This document shows, piece after piece, positions 1-6,376 of a DNA stretch of 6,376 bases. The stretch is taken from positions 1 through 6,376 of the forward strand of contig CACYDB010000176.1 in assembly GCA_902773035.1 (NCBI GenBank), given 5' to 3'. The DNA is from an uncultured Ruminococcus sp. (lineage in GTDB: Bacteria; Bacillota; Clostridia; Oscillospirales; Acutalibacteraceae). A program made the translations under genes and the position numbers. The notes under the pieces are model-generated. The model saw only the letters and a program-made list of their open reading frames with translations, did no database searches and was not told where the DNA came from. How positions within the stretch are numbered: the first letter of the stretch is position 1; each line of letters begins with the position of its first letter.

Positions 1-1244
1 GGAAGATTGAATACGTCGCCCTTGGGCGAGAATACGTAGACCTCGTTCTGATCGAAGTCGTTACGGATGTTTCTGATGATATCGGTTGAGTCGTCGGTAT
101 CGATCTGAGCCTGCAGAATGTCCTTGATCCTGTTGATGTTCTCGTCGAGCTCGCGGGCTTTTTTGTTGTTGACGATACGCGTGAAGCCGAGCTTGTATTT
201 CCAGTGCGCCGCGATTCCGTTCTCGGCGGTGCGGTGCATCTCCCATGTTCTGATCTGAACCTCGAAGGGTATGCCGTCGTTGTCGATTACGGTGGTGTGA
301 AGCGACTGGTACATATTCGGCTTAGGGGTCGAGATGTAGTCCTTGAAGCGATTAGGAATCGGCTTGTATAAGTCGTGGATTACGCCGAGAAGGTTGTAGC
401 AGTCCTGGACGTTATCGACGATGATTCTCAGGGCGAAGAAGTCGTAGATCTGGTCGATCGTCTTGCCGCGGAGATAGGTCTTGCGGTAAATGCTGTTTAT
501 GCTTTTGACGCGTCCGTAGACGGTGATTTTGCTGTTTGGGAGGGATGAGGCGCGCAAAATTTCCTTTTTCTTGCGCTCGATGAATTTTTCACGCTCGTTT
601 TCACGCAGAACGAGTGCTTCCTCGATTTCGCTGTAGCCTATCGGGTCAAGGTAACGCAGCGATAAGTCCTCGAGCTCCTCCTTGACGGCTTTCATACCGA
701 GACGGTGAGCTATCGGCGCGAAAACTTCCATATTTTCGCGTGATTTATCGCGACGTTTCTGCTCGGGCATACACTCGATCGTACGCATATTGTGGAGTCT
801 GTCCGCGAGCTTTACGATAATTACGCGGATATCGTTTGACATCGCGATAAGCATTTTACGGACGTTTTCCGCCTGCTGTTCCTCGCGGGTATAAAGCTTG
901 ATTTTTGAAATCTTTGTAAGTCCGTCAACGATATTGGCGACGTCCTTGCCGAATTCCTTGCGGATAAAATCAAGTCCGTACTCCGTATCCTCAACAACGT
1001 CGTGTAACAGAGCGGCGATGATACTGTCGGAGTCCATACCGAACTGAGCGACGATGCAGGCAACTGAGGTCGGGTGAAGAATGAACGGTATACCTGAAAT
1101 ACGCTTCTGATCACCGTGAGCCTTTTCCGCGAGCTCATAGGCTTTGTTGATTTTTCTCATATCATAGTTGTTATTACTTTTTTTCAGGATCGACAGAAGC
1201 TCGTTAAAATCCTGATAATGAGCTACGTTGTCATATTTACTCAC
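1..1244 (-). CDS. rel: Bifunctional (p)ppGpp synthetase/hydrolase, N-terminal 414 residues (3' end outside window)
   Basis: Makes (p)ppGpp from ATP and GTP/GDP and hydrolyses it, setting the cytoplasmic alarmone level in the stringent response. Seen in translation: an HD hydrolase domain at about residues 30-200, with metal and catalytic residues H57, H81-D82 (HDVVEDT, with E85/D86) and D148 (KLADRLHNMRT); a synthetase domain at about 235-350, with GRVKS (R245), IYDFFALRIIV (D268), RFKDYI (299-304), MYQSLHT, and FEVQIRT (E328) followed by GIAAHWKYK; and from about 400 the start of a TGS domain (EVYVFSPKGD). The remaining TGS, helical and ACT parts lie outside the window. RFKD matches the RxKD motif of bifunctional Rel/SpoT rather than the ExDD of RelA, and the HD site is intact, so both activities are expected. 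The start is GTG at 1244-1242, overlapping the recJ end by 8 nt and preceded by a strong Shine-Dalgarno. The nearby ATG is out of frame, and the first in-frame ATG (codon 29) would cut into the conserved N terminus. No frameshift was found on reading every codon. Confidence 0.96.
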   Translation of the reverse strand, partial: MSKYDNVAHYQDFNELLSILKKSNNNYDMRKINKAYELAEKAHGDQKRISGIPFILHPTSVACIVAQFGMDSDSIIAALLHDVVEDTEYGLDFIRKEFGKDVANIVDGLTKISKIKLYTREEQQAENVRKMLIAMSNDIRVIIVKLADRLHNMRTIECMPEQKRRDKSRENMEVFAPIAHRLGMKAVKEELEDLSLRYLDPIGYSEIEEALVLRENEREKFIERKKKEILRASSLPNSKITVYGRVKSINSIYRKTYLRGKTIDQIYDFFALRIIVDNVQDCYNLLGVIHDLYKPIPNRFKDYISTPKPNMYQSLHTTVIDNDGIPFEVQIRTWEMHRTAENGIAAHWKYKLGFTRIVNNKKARELDENINRIKDILQAQIDTDDSTDIIRNIRNDFDQNEVYVFSPKGDVFNL

Positions 1245-3321
1245 TCTGATACACCTCCTTTAGTTTTTTGAGCACGGGAGCGTCCTCAAGCTTTACGTTA
1301 TTCGCGGGCTTGAGCATTGAAAATGAAGCACTCTGCATAGATTCCTCAAGCTCGATAAGTCCGAGCTCATTTAACGCCCTAAGCGCTACCCTTAACTGAC
1401 CATAGCTGAGAGGCGGCACAGGCGCGTTATGAGATAAGATATGCTTATTCAGCCTGTAAAGCAGGACGTCCGTTCTGAGATTACGGGAATGACCGAGTTC
1501 TCTTAAATATCTGTAAATCACCTCGAACGCCTTACGCGTCGGGATAATTGTTCTGACTGTAGCCTTGTCGAGCTTTTCGTTACTCAGGAAGCTCTCATAA
1601 ATCCTTTCGCTGTCTATATATTCAGTATAATCAACATCGGAGAATTTAATCGCTTTGATTGAAACCGATAAGCTTTCGTTGTTTTTATATGTACTTACGT
1701 CAAGGTTAACGGCTAAGTCAACCTCGTCGCCGATCTTATAGGGGTTATCTTCGGTTGAGGTATAGAACCAGAGCGCCGTAACCCTGTTCTGACCGTTTGA
1801 GAAATGAAGTTTCAGATGCTTATTACCCGCTAACGCGGTTACGGAAAGCAGCTTCATTTTTGAAAGCTGAAATACGGGAACAGTATTGCCGTTGCCGAAC
1901 GGCGCGAGATAGCCGATATCCTTGGCAAGCTGAACGTTGAGCGCGGCTGAGTTGAGCTTTAAGTCGATTTTCAGCTTGTCGTAAGGCATTTCACCCTTGG
2001 CGCGAGCGAAATCGTTTATCTTGCGCCTGAAAGCGTCGATGTTCTTTTCGTCAAGCGACATACCCGCCGCCATGGGATGACCGCCGAAGTGTCCGAGTAA
2101 ATCGGAGCACGAGGATACCGCCTCCCAGATATCAAAGCCCTCGATACTTCTGCCTGAGCCTCTGCAATCGTCGCCCTCACGGGTGATAATAATACAGGGC
2201 TTGCCGTAAATATCCTTGATTCTGGCGGCTACGATCCCGATTACGCCCTGGTGCCAGCCCTCGCCGTCAATTACAACAACTCTGTCGTTGACAAGAGACG
2301 GATTCCGAGTAACCAGAACGTCAATCTGAGCGAGGATTTCCTTTTCTATACGCTGTCTTTCGGAATTGTTATCGGAAAGCTTGGCGGCTATACGCTGAGC
2401 CTCGTCATAATCCTCAGTAGTCAGAAGCGTTACGGAATCGTTGGATATACCTAGTCTGCCGACGGCGTTGATTCTCGGAACAAGTCCGAAGGATACGTTG
2501 CTGACTGATATTTCCTTGTCTGCAAGTCCGCTCGAGGCGGCAAGGGATGAGATTCCTACCCTGTCTCTGTTGTTGATGCTGCGAAGTCCGCGCTTTACAA
2601 AGACGCGGTTCTCCTTAACAAGAGGCATAATATCACCAATCGTGCCGATACAAAGTAAATCGGAGTAGTTATCAAGGAGCATATCAATGTCGGCGTACTC
2701 GCCCTCGAGCGCGCATACAAGCTTAAAGGCTACTCCTACGCCCGAAATCATCTTGAAACGGCTCGGGCAGTCCTCCCTGTGCATATCAACTACGGCGTAA
2801 GCCTCGGGGAGCTTTTGTGAAGGCATATGGTGATCGGTGATTATTGTATCGATCCCGAGCGAATCAGCGTAGGCAATTTCATCTATGGCTGAGATACCCG
2901 TATCAACGGTAACGATAAGCTTTACGCCGTCGTCGTTGAGCTTGTCTATCGCGGAGATATGGATTCCGTAGCCCTCGGTATCGCGCGCGGGAATATAGTA
3001 GGTGACGTCGGCTCCGAGTGTCTCAAGATATGAATACAAAAGTGAGGTCGAGGTAACTCCGTCGGCGTCAAAGTCGCCGTAAACACAGATTCTCTCGTTG
3101 TTCTCAACAGCCTGCCTGATACGAATACAGGCTTTGTCCATATCCTTGATTTCAAGCGGGTCGTCGATTTCAATTTCGTTAAAGACGAAATCCTTAATAT
3201 CCTCCTCTGAGGTTATTCCTCTGATATCAAGCAAAGCGGCGATTATCGCCGGAAGCTCGTATTTTTCGGAAATGGCCCCCGCGTTAGCTTTATTCAATTG
3301 TGCGATTGACCATTGTTTCAT
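1237..3321 (-). CDS. recJ: Single-stranded-DNA-specific 5'-3' exonuclease RecJ
   Basis: Degrades single-stranded DNA 5' to 3' in recombination, mismatch and base-excision repair; cytoplasmic and metal-dependent. This is a complete 694-residue protein of the DHH phosphoesterase family. Seen in order: motif I GDFDADG (82-88), VTVDTG with D140 (137-142), DHH (163-165), GVGVAFK (194-200), IGTIGD with D230 (225-230), INAVGRL (284-290); then a DHHA1 domain with GWHQGVIGIVAARI (355-368), GSGRS (388-392) and GGHPMAAG (413-420); then an OB-fold-like region from about 450, including LAPFGNGN (472-479). Residues from about 565 to 694 form an extra C-terminal region with helical, winged-helix-like character, as in long Firmicute RecJ; its exact identity is inferred. 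The start is firm: an in-frame stop lies just upstream (part of the recN end) and the MKQW opening is RecJ-like. It lies 9 nt after recN, and its end overlaps rel by 8 nt. Residues around 177-188 differ from the usual family pattern, but no catalytic residue is missing. Confidence 0.97.
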   Translation of the reverse strand: MKQWSIAQLNKANAGAISEKYELPAIIAALLDIRGITSEEDIKDFVFNEIEIDDPLEIKDMDKACIRIRQAVENNERICVYGDFDADGVTSTSLLYSYLETLGADVTYYIPARDTEGYGIHISAIDKLNDDGVKLIVTVDTGISAIDEIAYADSLGIDTIITDHHMPSQKLPEAYAVVDMHREDCPSRFKMISGVGVAFKLVCALEGEYADIDMLLDNYSDLLCIGTIGDIMPLVKENRVFVKRGLRSINNRDRVGISSLAASSGLADKEISVSNVSFGLVPRINAVGRLGISNDSVTLLTTEDYDEAQRIAAKLSDNNSERQRIEKEILAQIDVLVTRNPSLVNDRVVVIDGEGWHQGVIGIVAARIKDIYGKPCIIITREGDDCRGSGRSIEGFDIWEAVSSCSDLLGHFGGHPMAAGMSLDEKNIDAFRRKINDFARAKGEMPYDKLKIDLKLNSAALNVQLAKDIGYLAPFGNGNTVPVFQLSKMKLLSVTALAGNKHLKLHFSNGQNRVTALWFYTSTEDNPYKIGDEVDLAVNLDVSTYKNNESLSVSIKAIKFSDVDYTEYIDSERIYESFLSNEKLDKATVRTIIPTRKAFEVIYRYLRELGHSRNLRTDVLLYRLNKHILSHNAPVPPLSYGQLRVALRALNELGLIELEESMQSASFSMLKPANNVKLEDAPVLKKLKEVYQSE
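1252..1260 (-). promoter_or_regulatory. Strong Shine-Dalgarno site for rel
   Basis: On the minus strand the site reads AAGGAGGTG, nine bases matching the 16S anti-Shine-Dalgarno. Nine bases separate AAGGAGG from the GTG start at 1244-1242. It lies inside the last codons of recJ (encoding Lys-Glu-Val). It is the best ribosome-binding site in the window and decides in favour of the GTG start for rel. Confidence 0.85.
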
Positions 3322-3330
3322 AGCGCGCTT

Positions 3331-4992
3331 TTATCCTTTATAGTTCATTAATTCTTCCGCGTGAGCAAGCGCGGTTTCGGTAATATTTACGCCGTCGATT
3401 ATTCTGGCGAGTTCTGATTTTCTGCCCTCGTAGTCGAGCAGTCTTATGTCAGTATATGTTCTGCCGTCGGAGACGTTCTTTTCAATAAGGAAGTGGCTGT
3501 CTGCGAGCGCCGCTATCTGAGCCTGATGCGTTACGCAGATGACCTGTCGCGATTTACTTACCTCTAAAAGCTTAAGTCCGACCTTCTGAGCCGCGGAGCC
3601 TGAAATTCCCGTATCGACCTCATCAAAGATGAGCGTGTCGATCACATCTGTTGACGCAAGAACGGTTTTAATGGCGAGCATCATTCTTGAAAGCTCGCCT
3701 CCGGAGGCGATTTTAGCGACGGGCTTTGGAATTTCGCCGATATTTGCGGAAATCAGAAGCTCGATTTTATCCTGTCCGTCAGCGCCGAGCTCACATTTAT
3801 TCTGAGCTACGACGACCTCAACATTCGGCATATTGAGAAAGGACATTTCCTCTTTTACCCTGCTCTCAAAGCTGCGGGCGGTTTTTTCTCTGATATAGGA
3901 GAGCTTATCGGCGAGCTTCTGAGTATTGTTAAACGAGCGTTCCAGCTCAGCCTCAAGCTCGGAGACATTTTCGTCAAACTTCAAAAGCTTGTCGAGCTCG
4001 TTTTTTGCGTTGTCGAGAAATTCAAGCATTTCCTCCTCGGTTGAGCCGTACTTACGCGACAGCTTGCCGAGAAGATCTAGCCTCTCCTCTATTTCCTCTA
4101 ATCTATAGGGATTTCCTCCGCTCTCGTCGATAGCGTCGGAAAGCTCGTTTGAAACGTCCTGCAGCTCGTAGAACAAGTCATTGAGACGGTTGAAAAGGGG
4201 CTCGTATTCGGGGTTAAGATCGGACGCCTTTTGTAATGAGGTCACGGCGTCATCCAAGGTGTCGACAGCTCCCTGAGTGGACGCGCCGTCAAGATATGAC
4301 TTGGTTTTGTGAAGCGCGGAGGTGATTTTCTCGGCGTTCATAAGAATACGCCTTTCCTCAGCGAGCGCTTCCATCTCGCCTACTTCAATTGACGCCTGCT
4401 CGAGTTCATTTACCTGATAAGTCAGCAAATCAACACGCTGTTCGCGGTTGGTTTCACTCTTTAAAAAGTCGTCGAGTTGTTTTTTTAGTCTTTTGTATTC
4501 CTTATAGGCTGATTTATATTGACTGATTATCGCGCCGTTATCAGCGAGATTATCTATGTATTTGATGTGGGTTTCGGGAGAAAAGAGCTCGTAGCTCTCG
4601 TGCTGACCGTGAATATTGATGAGGTTCAGTCCAAGCTCCCTCAGAAAAGCTACGGGAGCGGGTTTACCGTTGATTCGACAGGAATTCTTTCCGTTTAATG
4701 ACAGAGTACGGCTTATTACAAGCTCGTCCTCATCAGCGAAATAACCGTTTTCCTCGAGCTTTGATTTTACTGTATCGTTATATCCCGAGAAGGTAGCGAA
4801 GACTGTCGCGCTGTCGGAACCGTTTCGGATAATCTCACGGCTTGTACGCTGACCCAGAATAGCGTTTATCGCGTCGATAACGATACTCTTACCCGCGCCT
4901 GTCTCACCTGTGAGAATATTAAGGCCAGGGAAAAGCTCTATTTCTGTTTTTTCAATTACGGCTATATTTTCGATATAAAGAGAATTTAGCAT
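3331..4992 (-). CDS. recN: DNA repair protein RecN (SMC-like ATPase)
   Basis: An SMC-like ATPase recruited early to double-strand breaks, thought to hold or gather DNA ends for RecA-dependent recombination; cytoplasmic and nucleoid-associated. The 553-residue length is normal for RecN. Seen: N-terminal half of the ATPase head with Walker A GETGAGKS (29-36) and the Q-loop segment HGQHE (128-132); a central Glu/Lys/Leu-rich, heptad-like coiled-coil region at about 155-380, with a break near 290-297 (SGGNPY); C-terminal head with signature IASGGELSRMMLAIK (428-442), Walker B LIFDEVDTGISG (454-465) and H-loop VTHQAQIAALAD (487-498). All ATPase motifs are intact. The ATG at 4992-4990 begins the typical MLxxLxIxNIAVI opening and follows AAAGGAT (5003-4997) at a good distance. 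It sits 9 nt after argR and 9 nt before recJ. The argR-recN neighbourhood is conserved in Bacilli and Clostridia. In Bacillus it is followed by spoIVB and spo0A; here recJ takes that place. Confidence 0.97.
   Translation of the reverse strand: MLNSLYIENIAVIEKTEIELFPGLNILTGETGAGKSIVIDAINAILGQRTSREIIRNGSDSATVFATFSGYNDTVKSKLEENGYFADEDELVISRTLSLNGKNSCRINGKPAPVAFLRELGLNLINIHGQHESYELFSPETHIKYIDNLADNGAIISQYKSAYKEYKRLKKQLDDFLKSETNREQRVDLLTYQVNELEQASIEVGEMEALAEERRILMNAEKITSALHKTKSYLDGASTQGAVDTLDDAVTSLQKASDLNPEYEPLFNRLNDLFYELQDVSNELSDAIDESGGNPYRLEEIEERLDLLGKLSRKYGSTEEEMLEFLDNAKNELDKLLKFDENVSELEAELERSFNNTQKLADKLSYIREKTARSFESRVKEEMSFLNMPNVEVVVAQNKCELGADGQDKIELLISANIGEIPKPVAKIASGGELSRMMLAIKTVLASTDVIDTLIFDEVDTGISGSAAQKVGLKLLEVSKSRQVICVTHQAQIAALADSHFLIEKNVSDGRTYTDIRLLDYEGRKSELARIIDGVNITETALAHAEELMNYKG
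3334..3339 (-). promoter_or_regulatory. Shine-Dalgarno site for recJ, unusually long spacing
   Basis: AAAGGA on the minus strand, overlapping the recN stop region. Twelve bases lie between it and the recJ ATG (3321-3319), longer than the 5-9 seen at the other genes here. No better site lies closer, and no in-frame alternative start is available upstream because of the in-frame TAA. Confidence 0.55.
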
Positions 4993-4996
4993 AATT

Positions 4997-5003
4997 ATCC
5001 TTT
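4997..5003 (-). promoter_or_regulatory. Shine-Dalgarno site for recN
   Basis: AAAGGAT on the minus strand, overlapping the argR stop codon (TAA at 5004-5002). It ends about 4-5 bases before the recN ATG. The overlap suggests that ribosomes ending argR help start recN. Confidence 0.6.
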
Positions 5004-5448
5004 ACAAATATTTTTTAAGATTTATTACAAGCTTTGAAGCTTCCTCAGTGTTTGAGCAAACCATAAAAATCGTGTCGTCGCCAGCGAGAGTGCCTATCAC
5101 TCCCGAGAGCTCCATACTGTCGAGTGAAGCGCATAACGCGTTTGCCATACCCGCGAGAGTTTTTATAACAACGATATTCTGAGCGTATTTAACGGAAACT
5201 ACAGATCTGTTGAAAAAGCCTCTGATGCTGTCGCCTGTATCGCTGACGTTCTTGACTGTTGAGGTGTAGCGGTATTTACCGTCGGGTGATAGAGATTTTA
5301 AGAGTCTAAGCTCCTTGATATCTCTTGAAACTGTAGCCTGAGTGACGTTAAAGCCGTTCTGCTTTAATCTTTGGAGCAGTTCCTCCTGCGTTTCAATAGG
5401 ATAGGTATTTATAAGCTCAAGGATCTGAGCCTGTCGTCTGGTTTTCAT
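5002..5448 (-). CDS. argR: Arginine repressor ArgR/AhrC
   Basis: Arginine-responsive hexameric transcription regulator that represses arginine biosynthesis, and in Bacillus also activates catabolism, by binding ARG-box operators. The 148-residue length is typical. Seen: N-terminal winged helix-turn-helix (about 1-65) with recognition segment TQATVSRDIKELRL (36-49) and wing GKYRY (57-61); linker; C-terminal oligomerisation and arginine-binding domain (about 75-148) with VVIKTLAGMANAL (93-105) and GTLAGDDTIF (119-128), whose Asp124-Asp125 pair is the arginine contact in the family. The ATG at 5448-5446 shares one base with the nadK stop (TAATG) and follows AAGGA (5460-5456) with seven bases between, so coupled translation with nadK is likely. 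No ARG box is visible at its start because there is no intergenic DNA; any autoregulation would act at the operon promoter outside the window. Its placement before recN is conserved in Firmicutes and does not by itself imply a repair role. Confidence 0.96.
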   Translation of the reverse strand: MKTRRQAQILELINTYPIETQEELLQRLKQNGFNVTQATVSRDIKELRLLKSLSPDGKYRYTSTVKNVSDTGDSIRGFFNRSVVSVKYAQNIVVIKTLAGMANALCASLDSMELSGVIGTLAGDDTIFMVCSNTEEASKLVINLKKYL

Positions 5449-6308
5449 TACGCTTTCCTTTCCTTTAGCTTTTCGTTAAGAAGCTGATAAAAATTACGGT
5501 TATAGAGAGTTATGAGCTTCAAGTCTTTATCTGACTTTCTGACGCTGACAATATCGTCGGGGGTAATTTCTATATTCTTTTCTCCGTCGATCGAGAGAAT
5601 GGCGTTTGTATCGTCGCTGAGCCTGACTGATGAGGTAAGGATCGCGTCTGACTCAAAAATTACAGAACGCGAAATCAATGAGTGTGGGCAAATCGGAGTA
5701 AGGAGTATACATTTCATACCCGGAGAGATCACGGGGCCACCCGCCGATAACGCGTAAGCCGTTGAGCCTGTGGGAGTTGAAAAGAGAACTCCGTCGGCGC
5801 GGTAGGTTGTAATCGGCGAATTGTCGAGGGAAATTGAGATATCAATGATTCTTGACATCTGACCGCGCGCGAGCGTCGCGTCATTTACGGCGACAAAATC
5901 CTCAACGCTTCCGTCCTTATGCTTAACGCTGACGGATAAAAGCATTCGGTTCTGAACTGAATAATCGCCGTCAAGCAGGCGTTTCAAGTCTGTATAATTA
6001 TCGGGCTCAACCTCAGCCGCGAAGCCGAGTCTGCCTACGTTAACGCCGATCATCGCCTTGTTATAGCGCGAGGCGTGCTTTGCGGAATGTATGATCGTTC
6101 CGTCGCCGCCGACAGTGACCGCGAGGTCGCAGAGCTCAAAAAGCTTGAAGTGATCGGAGACAAATCCGATATTTGTGTTTTTATAATAAGGCTCGCATTT
6201 TGACGGCATTATAACTTCGGCGCCGTTTTCAAGAAAAAGCTGTGTGATTTTACCTGCGCAATCTATTGCCGCCGCCTTACCTGTGTTTACTATAATAGCT
6301 ATTTTCAT
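5448..6308 (-). CDS. nadK: NAD kinase (ATP/polyphosphate-NAD kinase)
   Basis: Phosphorylates NAD+ at the adenosine ribose 2'-OH to give NADP+, the source of cellular NADP(H); cytoplasmic, usually a homodimer or homotetramer. The 286 residues match the family. Seen: N-terminal Rossmann-like part beginning MKIAIIVNTGK; the catalytic GGDGT (67-71, Asp69); GVNVGRLGF (88-96); the NDA NAD-binding signature (142-144); the long conserved stretch ADGVLFSTPTGSTAYALSAG (171-190) followed by GPVISP; TPICPHSL (204-211); and DGE (241-243) in the C-terminal beta domain. All key motifs are present. The start is the ATG at 6308-6306, overlapping the upstream stop as ATGA and preceded by AGGTGA; the next in-frame ATG would remove the first beta strands. 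Its end overlaps argR by one base. A nadK between tlyA and argR is a common clostridial arrangement; Bacillus keeps nadK elsewhere. Confidence 0.97.
   Translation of the reverse strand: MKIAIIVNTGKAAAIDCAGKITQLFLENGAEVIMPSKCEPYYKNTNIGFVSDHFKLFELCDLAVTVGGDGTIIHSAKHASRYNKAMIGVNVGRLGFAAEVEPDNYTDLKRLLDGDYSVQNRMLLSVSVKHKDGSVEDFVAVNDATLARGQMSRIIDISISLDNSPITTYRADGVLFSTPTGSTAYALSAGGPVISPGMKCILLTPICPHSLISRSVIFESDAILTSSVRLSDDTNAILSIDGEKNIEITPDDIVSVRKSDKDLKLITLYNRNFYQLLNEKLKERKA
5454..5466 (-). promoter_or_regulatory. Shine-Dalgarno site for argR (doubled AAAGGA motif)
   Basis: The minus strand reads AAAGGAAAGGAAA, two overlapping copies of a Shine-Dalgarno-like motif within the last nadK codons. The nearer copy (AAGGA, 5460-5456) is seven bases from the argR ATG and is the likely functional one. 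Confidence 0.55.
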
Positions 6309-6376
6309 AATGTCACCTGTTTGTCAAGCTCTCTGTGTGAGCTTTCGACAAGCTGTTCGGGTGTAATATCTGTAAA
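6305..6376 (-). CDS. tlyA: C-terminal 23 residues of an upstream gene, probably TlyA-family rRNA methyltransferase
   Basis: An open minus-strand frame enters at the right edge, gives 23 residues (from FTDITPEQLV to ELDKQVTL) and stops at TGA (6307-6305), overlapping the nadK ATG by four bases. The tail ITPEQLVESSHRELDK resembles the end of TlyA/YqxC proteins, which typically finish with a linker then a helix of the form (I/V)xxV(V)xxAHxxL. TlyA normally precedes nadK-argR-recN in Clostridia (and ahrC-recN in Bacillus), which supports the call. TlyA methylates rRNA (2'-O-methylation of cytidines in mycobacteria) and is also annotated as a hemolysin. The catalytic domain is outside the window, so the name rests on a short tail plus gene order. 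Confidence 0.6.
   Translation of the reverse strand, partial: FTDITPEQLVESSHRELDKQVTL
6313..6318 (-). promoter_or_regulatory. Shine-Dalgarno site for nadK
   Basis: AGGTGA on the minus strand, four bases before the nadK ATG and inside the last codons of the upstream gene. It supports the ATG at 6308-6306 as the start. Confidence 0.55.

Noticed and set aside
821..1138. A 105-residue open frame on the minus strand inside rel.
   Set aside because: It is a shifted-frame shadow of the rel HD domain, rich in Ser/Arg/Thr with no recognisable domain. The rel frame is continuous and conserved through the region.
1178..1184. Run of seven A (minus strand) in rel codons 20-23, considered as a frameshift or slippage site.
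   Set aside because: The rel frame is continuous on both sides with conserved residues downstream, and no alternative frame of meaning opens there.
3322..3329. 8-bp palindrome AGCGCGCT just before the recJ start.
   Set aside because: Too short to be a credible operator or terminator, and a single occurrence in a 9-nt gap.
4584..4598. Inverted repeat AGAGCT-CGT-AGCTCT, a possible hairpin.
   Set aside because: Only a 6-bp stem, no T-run, and it encodes conserved recN sequence beside the HGQHE motif. Likely chance.
4993..5001. Search for an ARG box, internal promoter or terminator at the argR-recN junction.
   Set aside because: The gap is only 9 nt and is occupied by the Shine-Dalgarno; no TNTGAAT-type operator or stem-loop is visible there.
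5512..5757. Plus-strand open frames inside nadK, recJ (2251-2454, 2441-2668, 3098-3343) and recN (3926-4108).
   Set aside because: All lie antisense to well-conserved genes, have low-complexity Ser/Leu-rich translations typical of reverse frames, and show no family motif.

Overview
The window is a block of six co-directional genes, all on the minus strand. In transcription order (high to low coordinates) they are: the end of a probable tlyA (rRNA 2'-O-methyltransferase/hemolysin family), nadK (NAD kinase), argR (arginine repressor), recN (DNA repair SMC-like ATPase), recJ (single-strand DNA exonuclease), and a long N-terminal piece of rel (bifunctional (p)ppGpp synthetase/hydrolase) that runs off the left edge.

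The likely source is a Firmicute of the class Clostridia. This rests on the tlyA-nadK-argR-recN order, the Gram-positive style ArgR and long bifunctional Rel, purine-rich AAAGGA/AAGGAGG Shine-Dalgarno sites, and moderate GC. A Ruminococcaceae/Oscillospiraceae-type gut or rumen bacterium would fit, but the family is an inference that I cannot prove from this sequence.

Layout: 6376-6305 tlyA end; 6308-5448 nadK; 5448-5002 argR; 4992-3331 recN; 3321-1237 recJ; 1244-1 rel. Junctions are a 4-nt overlap, a 1-nt overlap, a 9-nt gap, a 9-nt gap and an 8-nt overlap. There is no room for an internal intergenic promoter or terminator, so the segment is most simply one polycistronic unit whose promoter lies beyond position 6376 and whose end lies before position 1. 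There is no gene-free stretch, RNA gene, CRISPR array, mobile element or notable repeat.

The genes combine housekeeping roles: ribosome modification (TlyA), NADP supply (NadK), arginine sensing (ArgR), double-strand break repair and end processing (RecN, RecJ), and the stringent response (Rel). All five well-covered proteins keep their catalytic or binding motifs, and none shows a frameshift. I see no new biological system here. The most notable point is the gene order: the argR-recN cluster is joined directly to the recJ-rel cluster, without the spoIVB/spo0A pair that follows recN in Bacillus and without the apt gene that often separates recJ from rel.
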